The translations under genes were made by a program, and so were the position numbers. Of a DNA stretch of 64,000 nucleotides, positions 54,053-62,806 are shown piece by piece; position 1 is the stretch's first letter, and each line of letters opens with the position of its first letter. The stretch comes from Sphingobacterium rhinopitheci (GTDB lineage: Bacteria > Bacteroidota > Bacteroidia > Sphingobacteriales > Sphingobacteriaceae), in contig NZ_JADEYQ010000007.1 of assembly GCF_022627575.1 (NCBI RefSeq), positions 142,613 through 206,612 of the forward strand, read 5' to 3'. The notes below the pieces were generated by a model. It was not told where the DNA came from, did no database searches, and worked only from the letters and a program-made list of their open reading frames with translations.

Positions 54053-55792
54053 TTATCCTTTTACAATATCCGCCATAATATCCGTTACCTTTTGCTCCAA
54101 TTTTGCAGCAACAACATCGAATGAATCTACATCTTCTAAAGACTCTCTAACTGAACAGTAGAATTTAATCTTAGGCTCAGTACCAGATGGTCTAGCAGAA
54201 ATAACATCACCCTCAACGGTAATAAATTGAAGAACATCAGATTTCGGTAAATCGATTACTGACTTCTCGCCGGTAGCCAAGTTAATACTTTCCAGATTTT
54301 GGTAGTCACGAATCTCACGAACAGCAACACCTCCCAAAGATTGTGGAGCATTAGCTCTAAGATCTACCATCATTTGTTTGATCTCATCAGCACCCGCTTT
54401 GCCTTTCTTAGTCAATGAGATTAATTTTTCTTGATAGAAACCATACTTCAAGTAAAGTTCTATTAATACTTCAAACAATGATTTACCTTGATTTTTGAAG
54501 TATGCTGTCATCTCAGCAATAAAAGCACAAGAGTTTACCGCATCTTTATCACGTACTAGATCACCTACTAGATAACCATAGCTTTCCTCACCACCGACAA
54601 GGTAATTGCCCTTTCCTAATTCGCGTGTAATGACTTCACCTATAAATTTGAAGCCTGTTAATGTTTCATAATAATTAACATCGAAGCTCTTTCCGATATC
54701 CGAAATAAGATTAGATGTAACAATCGTTTTTACGATATAATCATTGTGCTTAAGCTCGCCCTTATCCTTTTTTGAAGACAACACATAATATGTCAATAAA
54801 CTACCAATCTGGTTACCATTCAACAATTGAAATTCACCCTTAAGATTTTTAACCGCTAATCCTACACGGTCGGCATCTGGATCTGTTGCCATAACCACAT
54901 CGGCATCCAATTCTTGACCTCGTTTTTTAGCGATAGACATCGCTTCCTCTTCTTCTGGATTTGGATAAACAACTGTAGGAAAATTGCCGTCAGGCTTTGC
55001 TTGTTCCTCTACCACAGTTACATTCTCAAAACCCCATGCTGCTAACATTTGAGGAACGATAGTAATGCCTGTACCATGAATTGGCGAGAACACAATTTTT
55101 AAATCCTTTTGCGCTTTTACTGCTTCAGGATGAATAGATAATGCTTTATTGGCATTGATATATAGTGCATCAAACTCAGCGCCGATCACAGTTACATTCT
55201 CTGCAATACGTTCAAATTTGATCTCTTTCACAGAAGTAATAGCATTAACTTCTGTAATGACATTTTTGTCGTGTGGCGCTACTAATTGTCCACCATCATT
55301 CCAATATGCCTTATAACCATTGTATTCTTTAGGGTTATGCGATGCTGTCAACATAACACCCCCTTGACATCCAAAGTGACGAACAGCAAAAGATAACATT
55401 GGTGTAGGTCTTAACTCTTCAAATAAATATACTTGAAAACCATTTCCTGAGAACACATCCGCGACAAGATTACCAAAGGATTGCGAATTATTACGGCTAT
55501 CGTAAGATACGGCTACTTTAATCTTTTGATCTGGAAACTGCTTTATCAAATAATTTGCTAATCCTTGCGTCGCTTTACCAATAGTATATTTATTCATACG
55601 GTTGGAGCCTACGCCCATAATCCCACGTAAACCACCCGTTCCAAATTCAAGGTCTTTATAGAAAGAGTCCAACAACTCGGTTTCTTCCTTATTATCGACT
55701 AATTTTTGCACTAAATTTCTCGTTATATCATCATATTCTGATGTCAACCAGTTGTCAATACGACCTTGGGTATCCTTGTCAAAAAAGCTCAT
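54053..55792 (-). CDS. Phosphoglucomutase/phosphomannomutase
   Basis: Moves phosphate between C1 and C6 of hexose phosphates. The 579-residue protein has all four alpha-D-phosphohexomutase loops: phosphoserine TASHNPKE (Ser151), metal loop DPDADR, sugar loop GGEESYGYL and phosphate loop RPSGTEPKIKFY. The long form (about 580) fits the Bacteroidota phospho-sugar mutase group that accepts glucose or mannose. A promoter box TATTTTTG at 55850-55857 leaves a leader of about 58 nt. Confidence 0.93.
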   Translation of the reverse strand: MSFFDKDTQGRIDNWLTSEYDDITRNLVQKLVDNKEETELLDSFYKDLEFGTGGLRGIMGVGSNRMNKYTIGKATQGLANYLIKQFPDQKIKVAVSYDSRNNSQSFGNLVADVFSGNGFQVYLFEELRPTPMLSFAVRHFGCQGGVMLTASHNPKEYNGYKAYWNDGGQLVAPHDKNVITEVNAITSVKEIKFERIAENVTVIGAEFDALYINANKALSIHPEAVKAQKDLKIVFSPIHGTGITIVPQMLAAWGFENVTVVEEQAKPDGNFPTVVYPNPEEEEAMSIAKKRGQELDADVVMATDPDADRVGLAVKNLKGEFQLLNGNQIGSLLTYYVLSSKKDKGELKHNDYIVKTIVTSNLISDIGKSFDVNYYETLTGFKFIGEVITRELGKGNYLVGGEESYGYLVGDLVRDKDAVNSCAFIAEMTAYFKNQGKSLFEVLIELYLKYGFYQEKLISLTKKGKAGADEIKQMMVDLRANAPQSLGGVAVREIRDYQNLESINLATGEKSVIDLPKSDVLQFITVEGDVISARPSGTEPKIKFYCSVRESLEDVDSFDVVAAKLEQKVTDIMADIVKG

Positions 55793-55849
55793 TTTTTATG
55801 TTGGTTTGATTCTATTAATTTAAATTATTTATTCATAAATAATTTAAAA

Positions 55850-55857
55850 CAAAAATA
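55850..55857 (-). promoter_or_regulatory. -7 promoter box of the phosphohexomutase gene
   Basis: TATTTTTG on the minus strand matches TAnnTTTG, with a 57-nt leader before the ATG. Confidence 0.4.
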
Positions 55858-55922
55858 TCAATCAATTATTTAATAAAAAGAATAAAAAGAAAAATACATA
55901 CACATAAATTATTAGGCATCAT

Positions 55923-56558
55923 CTATGCGTCACAACCGCCGTATGCACGATCTAACACTGTAACATACCAATTGTCATTATATTTCTGGAGGTGAAAGAC
56001 CAAAGGATTTTCTCCTGTTAAGATCACGCGATAACTATCTTTTTCTGACTTTTGTATCTCAGTTATCTGTTCTTTTGCATACTTATGGGGTTCAAATTCT
56101 AGCTCAAAAGCTACAATTTGACTTAGCTGGACAGGTCGTACTGTAGTATCACAATAAAGGCCTACTTTATTCCACTTCTCCGTAGCGCAATCATAATCAG
56201 GCAATTTATCAAACGTTAAATTATAACTGCTCTTTGCTTCGGGATAAGCATAATATGCTGGGATAGGCTTTTTAAAGTCGAAGGTTTCAATTTTTGTAAA
56301 CGTATCAGCTACACCAGGGCGATATATAATAGTAAGTCCTAAATCAGGATGTATCAATTGGTTCACAGCAGCATCATTTCTTTGCTCATAAGCTTTTACA
56401 AAAGAGTCAATCAGGTGCTGCACCTCATTATTAGCTATTACATCTACGCGCAAAGGATTCGCTACAGAATCTTTATTTTCCTTTTGTTTGTTATTCGGTT
56501 GATTACAGCTCATACAACAAAATAGAGCCACTAGCATTAATAAAGAGGTACTACGCAT
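55923..56558 (-). CDS. Putative lipoprotein
   Basis: A 211-residue protein with a lipobox at LFCCMSC (Cys18; a double Cys just before). The mature part after a Asn/Lys linker is NTF2-like in outline (IDSFVKAYEQRNDAAVNQLI, then HPDLGLTIIYRP, and WYVTVLDRAYGGCDA at the end). It is the last gene of an operon with an enoyl-CoA hydratase and a short-chain dehydrogenase; the link is by position only. No family assigned. Confidence 0.65.
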   Translation of the reverse strand: MRSTSLLMLVALFCCMSCNQPNNKQKENKDSVANPLRVDVIANNEVQHLIDSFVKAYEQRNDAAVNQLIHPDLGLTIIYRPGVADTFTKIETFDFKKPIPAYYAYPEAKSSYNLTFDKLPDYDCATEKWNKVGLYCDTTVRPVQLSQIVAFELEFEPHKYAKEQITEIQKSEKDSYRVILTGENPLVFHLQKYNDNWYVTVLDRAYGGCDA

Positions 56559-56559
56559 A

Positions 56560-57429
56560 TTATTTATTATTTTTTCGAATTGTATCTTCTATTTCATCCC
56601 ACATCTCTGTAGGAATGGCCTCCATTCCGTTCATTTGCCCTGCTCCCTGCAACCATTCTCCACCATCAATAGTGATTATCTCACCATTAATATAAGCAGC
56701 AAAATCAGAGATCATAAAAGCCGCCAAATTTGCTAACTCCTGATGATCACCTACCCTTTTCAATGGAACACGATTTTTAAAATTAAACTTATCTGCCAAT
56801 TCCCCGGGCAATAACCTATCCCAAGCACCTTTTGTCGGGAATGGCCCAGGTGCAATAGCATTGTGCCGTATACCATAGTGCCCCCATTCTGCAGCTAAGG
56901 AGCGCGTCATCGTGAGGACACCACCTTTTGCTACAGCCGAAGGTACGACATAACCCGACCCCGTAAAAGCATAGGTAGTAATTATATTCAATACATTGGC
57001 TTGTTGTTTGTTTTCAATCCATTTTTTACCAAATGTCAACGTACAGTTTGCCGTTCCTTTGAGGACAATATCTATAATAGTAGAAAAAGCATTGGCGGAC
57101 AACCTTTCTGTCGGCGATATGAAATTCCCTGCAGCATTATTAACCAATACATCTACCGCACCAAATCGCTCTATACTTTTAGCATAGAGCCTTTCCACCT
57201 CTTCCATATTACGCACATCACATACCACAGATAAAACAGGATTGCCGGTATGATTTTCAATTTCTACGGCTGTTTTTTCGAGAACATCAATCTTGCGACT
57301 AGTGATGACAATATTAGCGCCTAAAACAGAGAAATAAGTAGCCATCGCTTTTCCTAATCCAGTACCACCACCAGTCACTACTACAGTTTTCCCAAGTAAT
57401 GCATTTTCTTTTAAAGCACCTTCTACCAT
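56560..57429 (-). CDS. SDR oxidoreductase, 2,4-dienoyl-CoA reductase-like
   Basis: A 289-residue NADP(H)-dependent short-chain dehydrogenase. The nucleotide loop is TGGGTGLGKAMA at about 20-31, followed by SRK (NADPH-type). The usual catalytic YxxxK is replaced by SAVAKGG, with the Lys kept and a Ser in place of Tyr; this is the signature of 2,4-dienoyl-CoA reductases, which reduce double bonds of unsaturated fatty acyl-CoA. The enoyl-CoA hydratase gene lies 4 bp upstream, supporting a role in unsaturated fatty-acid oxidation. Confidence 0.88.
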   Translation of the reverse strand: MVEGALKENALLGKTVVVTGGGTGLGKAMATYFSVLGANIVITSRKIDVLEKTAVEIENHTGNPVLSVVCDVRNMEEVERLYAKSIERFGAVDVLVNNAAGNFISPTERLSANAFSTIIDIVLKGTANCTLTFGKKWIENKQQANVLNIITTYAFTGSGYVVPSAVAKGGVLTMTRSLAAEWGHYGIRHNAIAPGPFPTKGAWDRLLPGELADKFNFKNRVPLKRVGDHQELANLAAFMISDFAAYINGEIITIDGGEWLQGAGQMNGMEAIPTEMWDEIEDTIRKNNK

Positions 57430-57433
57430 ATTG

Positions 57434-58201
57434 TTATCCTTTTTTCTGGGTCAAATTATCAATTATAGTCTTCATGATCGAGCGTGTCGTTGGCTTCCAC
57501 CATTGATCCACCATTTGGTTAATTATAGCATTGTGATCTACAGACAATGCAGCTATAAGCTCTTTCCTTAAGTTTATTTTTGTCGCTTGCCAGGCATTTT
57601 TCTCATATTGTGTCAAGCTCTTAACCTGCCTAAGTGCGGCATTTTGAATACGCATCAAAGGCACTACATCATCTACTAAGCCAATAGCTAATGCTTCATT
57701 AGGCTTATACAATTTACCCTCCAAGAGGGAACGATAGGCCACGGCAGTACCAAGCCAAAAACTATACAGTGTAAAAATACTAGGCGGCACAATTATCCCA
57801 ACAGGAACTTCATTTAAACCTACGATATAATCACCCTCGGCCATGATTCTATAGTCACAACAGATGGCCAATACACAACCGCCAGCAGGACTGTGCCCTG
57901 TTATAGCAGCCACTGTAGGCTTAGGAAAAGAAACCAGCTCCTTTGTTAAGTCGATAAAAAGTCGCCAAAATTTTTCCATTTGACACTCATCATAATTATA
58001 TAAGGTGATCAAATCCAAACCAGATGAAAAGAAGTGTTCTTTACCAGACAAAACCATACCTTCAATTGCGGGATTGACTTTAGCTTCTTTAATAACTTCT
58101 AAAAGCTCTTTGAGCATATCCAAATCCATCGCATTAGATTTGCCTCTATCAAAAAGAATATGCAGAATATGGTCTTCTAACTTTACCTTTATATAGTTCA
58201 T
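57434..58201 (-). CDS. Enoyl-CoA hydratase/isomerase family protein
   Basis: A 255-residue crotonase-fold protein. The oxyanion region is GKEHFFSSGLDLITL (about 48-62) and the second turn is GHSPAGGCVLAICCDYRIMA. The Glu usually found in the hydratase active site at GLNEVPVGI is present, but the second Glu of true hydratases is replaced, so isomerase activity is possible. The ATG at 58201 gives MNYIKVKLEDHILHILFDRG; the ORF extends 7 codons upstream without support. It leads the SDR-lipoprotein operon. Confidence 0.85.
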   Translation of the reverse strand: MNYIKVKLEDHILHILFDRGKSNAMDLDMLKELLEVIKEAKVNPAIEGMVLSGKEHFFSSGLDLITLYNYDECQMEKFWRLFIDLTKELVSFPKPTVAAITGHSPAGGCVLAICCDYRIMAEGDYIVGLNEVPVGIIVPPSIFTLYSFWLGTAVAYRSLLEGKLYKPNEALAIGLVDDVVPLMRIQNAALRQVKSLTQYEKNAWQATKINLRKELIAALSVDHNAIINQMVDQWWKPTTRSIMKTIIDNLTQKKG

Positions 58202-58441
58202 GTCTCCGTTTATAAATGACACTACAAGATAGCAATTTATTTGCTAGCTATCGTGGTTGATTTTCTCCTTCTACCTATACGAACTTCGTGATAAGTTACA
58301 AATTGCACTTACAACGCGATAAAAATCAATCGTGCTATTCATTCATACAGCAGTACTATTTGATGGTCAAATAACCAATTTATGGCACTGCTATTTCTGC
58401 AGTATAAGATTGTATATCGCAACAGGTGCTAAATAGGTTAT

Positions 58442-58473
58442 AAAAAAAGGGAGTAGTTGCTCCCTTTTTTTAT
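58442..58473 (-). terminator. Terminator after the MG2/plug gene
   Basis: AAAAAGGGAG / CTCCCTTTTT inverted repeat with T-run, just after the 58480 stop on the minus strand. Confidence 0.75.
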
Positions 58474-58479
58474 AACCTA

Positions 58480-61134
58480 TTATTCAATATGTAATTCAAC
58501 AATTTTCCTGCATATATTACCAAATAAATCTAGTCCCTCAATAACGATTATATATTTACCTTTTTCGTCAGCGGTATAGAAATCAAATTTAGCATTTCCA
58601 TTTTTATCCGTAACTATAGCAGGCTCCCAATGTATAGTCGTTCTTAAATCTTCTACATACTTCACACTATTAGGCACCTCATACTTAGGTTTGTAAAACT
58701 CCCTATTCATACTAAAGCCTTGCGGTTGAATAGTAATAATCCCTTTAGGCACATAATTACGTAATACCGAATCTCCTGTTTTTGTTGTGATAACGATCAA
58801 GCCATTTCCACCATTAGAGCCATATACAGCTGTATAATTAGCATTTCTCAATACCTCTATACTTTCAATATCTGCAACATTAAGAGAAGAAATCTGATCT
58901 GCTTCTATAAACATACCATCTAAAACCACCTGCATAGCCCCATTTCCGCGTGTATTATACGGTACTCCAGCTTGCCAATAGACACCGAGGAGTCTACCTG
59001 CTAAACAAATTTCTAATGACGGGCATGTGGAAAGATCCTCAGCCGTTATCACTTGGTCTGCATTGCCGGGACCATTGAGGTTTCTAGAATTTTTAGATGC
59101 TTTAGGCCTCTGCGATGCTCGAACTACCACCTCTTCAATAGCGACCACTTTTTCCTTCAGTCCTGCAGCTTCTAATTGGGCGAAATACTTTTTCGAAGCA
59201 TTAATTTCATCCACATACAATTTGTTGATATCCCATTTTTCTTCAGGCTCATTTTTATTATAACCCAAATGAGGTGCAATTGGCTTATTATAGATGATAT
59301 CGATATTATTTTTCCCTTTAATACCATCTTTAGCAGATATCAAGAATTTGACACTATCTACAAACATCAAATTGTCAAATTTAAAATACCCCTCTTCATT
59401 GGAAACAGTATCAATAAAATCCATAAAGTTCTTCGTAGAAATAATCTGCACTTTTGCGCCAGGCTCAGGCTTTGTACGTCCCAATTTTTTGGTATATCCA
59501 GATATAGATAAGCTTTTCTCGGCTTCAAATTTTGGTTTTTCATGTAGCTCCAAATCTTTCCAGTTTATATTGCGCCATCCTTGAGTGAGCATTAAATAAT
59601 CCATATCTAATGCTTTAAACTGATCTTTTTCAAAATAATAACCTGGTTTTTCGATATAGCCCTTGAGGTCGGCGCTTAGTAGCAAAGAAGACAGTATATT
59701 GGGTGCTGTCTGATAGTCATCTTTGATCTTTGCACTATTCAAAACAGATGCAGAAAGAGCAGCTATTTTTAAGGTGTCAATTCCTTCTACCTGCAGGTTG
59801 ACTTCTACTTTTTCTCTATGTCCAAAAGATTGCTTATTTAAAGAAACAGTAAGCGGGAGAATTGTAGCTTTATTAAAATTAAAGATCGCTCGCTCGACGA
59901 TAGGTTCAAATTTACTATTTAATATAGTAATGGTAATAACGCCAGAAGGCAACTCCCCCCGCTCCATGGAGAAGGCTAGTTCTTGCTTGTTTGCTTTCTG
60001 CTTGGAGACAAATAACACCTTGCCCAAATGATGAACCAAGAAGTATAAATCTTCCCCATTTACTAGATTGTCAGACACATTTACTTGCGCAAACAGCTTA
60101 CTATCATTCTGATTATTCACCTTTATACCATATCCCTGTTTATATATTTCAGGGACAGTGACGGTATAACGTCTACCATCCTCATACTCCGCATATACCT
60201 TTAGACTATCATCGGCATTTAAATAGACATTCAAAGAACCCATCCCCAAATCATTGGTAAGGGTAGTGCCCAATGTATCTTTACCATTGACAACTATCAA
60301 ATTCACTTTCTCCCCTAGCCCTTGATTATTTACCGCTTTAATTCCTAATGTATTAATAAAGCCTGCTAATAACTTACCTCCTTCAGGCAATAACTGCACA
60401 TGGCTGGTATTTACTAAGCCCTTTAATTTAACGACCTTATTTACCGTTGATTTCTCTAGATTAGAAAAACGTAAACTCACCTGCGGCACTTTGTATTTTT
60501 TCGATACTTCTATCGTCAAAACTCCTGTATCATCCGTTGTACCTTTCTTCTTTTCGACCACTTTTCCATCATCTATTATTTCATAACGTACAGTAGTTTT
60601 AGGCAAGGGAACACCAGATAATGTCTTTAGTGTGATAGCACATATATTATTTTTGTCCCCATGGGTAAAAGTTGTCGTCGTAACCACGTTATCAGACCTT
60701 CCATTCGCAATCTGTATAGTCCTATCGTAGAAGTATTTATCCTCCGAATTGCGCATCCAATTTGTATAAGCTCTCAACCGATATGAGCCCTCGACGATGG
60801 TATCTGACAAAGAGATATCACCTAATCCAACCCCCAATCCTAATGGAACAATCAAAGAATCTATTTTCCGGGAGGAGGCATCTATCAATTCAACATAAGC
60901 AAGACCACTCAAATTAGAGAACAAATTTGAAATACCTATGGTTGTATATGCTTTAAACCAGATTGTCTCTCCAGCAGTATATGCATACTTGTCTAGTTGC
61001 AAATAGAGTTTTTCCTGCGGATGAGACAAATTATAATCATCCAATTTCTCTGCAACTTGCTGTATTGTCTGTGCTTTTAAGCAAAAAACAGGAAGAAAGA
61101 AGAGAAGAAACAACAATACCTTATGGTTTTTCAT
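58480..61134 (-). CDS. MG2-domain/TonB-plug surface protein
   Basis: An 884-residue exported protein. After a signal peptide (ending LKAQ near 22) comes a macroglobulin MG2-like domain (EKLYLQLDKYAYTAGETIWF), several beta domains including a CarboxypepD_reg-like stretch (about 545-620), and a TonB-dependent receptor plug-like domain (EEVVVRASQRPK; VLDGMFIEADQISSLNVADI; IESIEVLRNANYTAVYG). A final macroglobulin-like domain ends near 880. It has no beta-barrel, so it is not a full receptor. It probably lies in the periplasm or outer membrane. Role unknown. Confidence 0.82.
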   Translation of the reverse strand: MKNHKVLLFLLFFLPVFCLKAQTIQQVAEKLDDYNLSHPQEKLYLQLDKYAYTAGETIWFKAYTTIGISNLFSNLSGLAYVELIDASSRKIDSLIVPLGLGVGLGDISLSDTIVEGSYRLRAYTNWMRNSEDKYFYDRTIQIANGRSDNVVTTTTFTHGDKNNICAITLKTLSGVPLPKTTVRYEIIDDGKVVEKKKGTTDDTGVLTIEVSKKYKVPQVSLRFSNLEKSTVNKVVKLKGLVNTSHVQLLPEGGKLLAGFINTLGIKAVNNQGLGEKVNLIVVNGKDTLGTTLTNDLGMGSLNVYLNADDSLKVYAEYEDGRRYTVTVPEIYKQGYGIKVNNQNDSKLFAQVNVSDNLVNGEDLYFLVHHLGKVLFVSKQKANKQELAFSMERGELPSGVITITILNSKFEPIVERAIFNFNKATILPLTVSLNKQSFGHREKVEVNLQVEGIDTLKIAALSASVLNSAKIKDDYQTAPNILSSLLLSADLKGYIEKPGYYFEKDQFKALDMDYLMLTQGWRNINWKDLELHEKPKFEAEKSLSISGYTKKLGRTKPEPGAKVQIISTKNFMDFIDTVSNEEGYFKFDNLMFVDSVKFLISAKDGIKGKNNIDIIYNKPIAPHLGYNKNEPEEKWDINKLYVDEINASKKYFAQLEAAGLKEKVVAIEEVVVRASQRPKASKNSRNLNGPGNADQVITAEDLSTCPSLEICLAGRLLGVYWQAGVPYNTRGNGAMQVVLDGMFIEADQISSLNVADIESIEVLRNANYTAVYGSNGGNGLIVITTKTGDSVLRNYVPKGIITIQPQGFSMNREFYKPKYEVPNSVKYVEDLRTTIHWEPAIVTDKNGNAKFDFYTADEKGKYIIVIEGLDLFGNICRKIVELHIE

Positions 61135-61223
61135 TGGTTTTTAATTAGTTATGGAAATATAACAATTTCTATACAATAAATATATATTATCCTTAAAAAT
61201 TTAAGTTTTACAATCGGCCATCG

Positions 61224-61231
61224 TATATTTG
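61224..61231 (+). promoter_or_regulatory. -7 box of purD
   Basis: TATATTTG ends 4 nt before the ATG at 61236, so the purD mRNA should be leaderless. Confidence 0.6.
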
Positions 61232-61235
61232 TTGT

Positions 61236-62510
61236 ATGAATATCTTAATCGTTGGATCAGGCGGTCGTGAATCTGCCTTTGCTTACAAAATAGCCCAAAG
61301 TCCTAAACTAACTAACCTTTTCATTGCCCCAGGCAATGCTGGAACAGGCCAATACGGAACAAATATTGACCTAAAAGTAACTGATTTTGAAGGAATAGCG
61401 TCATTCGCTTTAGCGAACAACATTGCATTAATTCTAGTTGGTCCAGAAGAACCTTTAGTAAAAGGTATTCACGATTATTTTTTAGGCAGAGAAGATATCA
61501 AGCACATCGCTATCATAGGCCCACAACAATTAGGTGCTCAGCTGGAAGGTTCTAAAGACTTTTCTAAAGAATTTATGTTTAGGCATAATATACCTACGGC
61601 AGCCTACAAATCTTTCAACCAATCAAACCTTGAAGACGGTTTAGCATACTTAGAGACACAAAATCTTCCTATTGTATTAAAAGCAGATGGTCTTGCTGCG
61701 GGCAAAGGCGTTCTGATTTGTGAAACGCTTGACGATGCTAAGGCCGAGCTTACAGCAATGATAGCAGATGCAAAATTTGGCGCCGCAAGTTCTGTTGTTG
61801 TGATTGAAGAGTTTTTAAAAGGCATCGAATTATCCGTTTTTGTATTAACAGATGGTGAATCCTATAAAGTATTGCCTTCGGCCAAAGATTACAAACGTAT
61901 CGGCGAAGGAGATACCGGATTAAATACAGGTGGTATGGGTTCTATTTCACCCGTTCCATTTGCTGACGACACATTTCTATCTAAAGTGGAAGAACGCATC
62001 ATAAAGCCAACAGTTGAAGGTCTTAAGAAAGACAATATCCCTTACAAAGGGTTTATATTTATCGGCTTGATGAATATCGATGGTGAGCCTTTTGTGATTG
62101 AATACAATGTGAGAATGGGCGATCCAGAGACAGAGTCCGTATTACCACGTATAGAATCTGACTTAGTAGACTTATTAGAAGGAGTAGCCAAAGTTGATCT
62201 TGCTTCAAGAAGCTATACAGTCTCTCCGAAAACAGCCGTTACGGTGATGTTAGTTTCTGGCGGATACCCTGGTGACTACGAAAATGGTAAGGTAATATCG
62301 AATATCGAGAACGTTAAAGAGTCTATCGTATTCCACGCGGGCACAAAATCTGTGAATGGTGAAATTGTTACTGCTGGGGGTCGTGTGATAGCTGTTACGA
62401 CACTTCAAGATAATTTATTTACGGCATTGCAACAAGCAACAGCAGATGCAGGACGTATATTTTACCAAGGAAAATACTTTAGAACAGACATTGGTTTCGA
62501 CTTAATATAA
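61236..62510 (+). CDS. purD: Phosphoribosylamine-glycine ligase (GAR synthetase)
   Basis: Second step of purine synthesis: joins glycine to phosphoribosylamine with ATP. The 424-residue ATP-grasp protein has the N-terminal Rossmann motif ILIVGSGGRESAFAYKIAQS, the ATP loop VLKADGLAAGKGVLIC, the signature TGGMGSISPVPF and the metal site FVIEYNVRMGDPETE. It stands alone and is followed 98 bp later by tRNA-Glu. It does not overlap any neighbour. Confidence 0.95.
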   Translation: MNILIVGSGGRESAFAYKIAQSPKLTNLFIAPGNAGTGQYGTNIDLKVTDFEGIASFALANNIALILVGPEEPLVKGIHDYFLGREDIKHIAIIGPQQLGAQLEGSKDFSKEFMFRHNIPTAAYKSFNQSNLEDGLAYLETQNLPIVLKADGLAAGKGVLICETLDDAKAELTAMIADAKFGAASSVVVIEEFLKGIELSVFVLTDGESYKVLPSAKDYKRIGEGDTGLNTGGMGSISPVPFADDTFLSKVEERIIKPTVEGLKKDNIPYKGFIFIGLMNIDGEPFVIEYNVRMGDPETESVLPRIESDLVDLLEGVAKVDLASRSYTVSPKTAVTVMLVSGGYPGDYENGKVISNIENVKESIVFHAGTKSVNGEIVTAGGRVIAVTTLQDNLFTALQQATADAGRIFYQGKYFRTDIGFDLI

Positions 62511-62608
62511 AAATATTATTTTCAGAATCAGGAGTTTATAAATTAATTGAAAAAAAGATTTTGATGATGTAAATTTTCGTCCGATATTTGCATCATCAAA
62601 TCCGATAA

Positions 62609-62680
62609 GGCCCGTTCGTCTAGGGGTTAGGACGTTAGATTTTCATTCTAGAAACAGGGGTTCGATTCCCCTACGGGCTA
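62609..62680 (+). tRNA. tRNA-Glu (anticodon UUC)
   Basis: Acceptor GGCCCGT / ACGGGCT, D-stem GTC / GAC, anticodon stem TTAGA / TCTAG with loop TTTTCAT (TTC at 34-36), T-arm GGGGT / CCCTA-type stem with TTCGATT. Discriminator A; CCA is not encoded. Confidence 0.93.
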
Positions 62681-62681
62681 C

Positions 62682-62712
62682 AAAAGCAACTCCAAAAGAG
62701 TTGCTTTTTTGC
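62682..62712 (+). terminator. Hairpin after tRNA-Glu
   Basis: AAAAGCAACTC / GAGTTGCTTTTTTG hairpin with T-run starts 2 nt after the tRNA and is a likely Rho-independent terminator. Confidence 0.75.
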
Positions 62713-62806
62713 TTTATTATACCCTCCCATGCCCCTATGTAGGCGAACAAAAAAGGGATCATGCACAAAAGTTGTGTTTAAGCAAATATTTCAGTAGTAA
62801 TATAAT

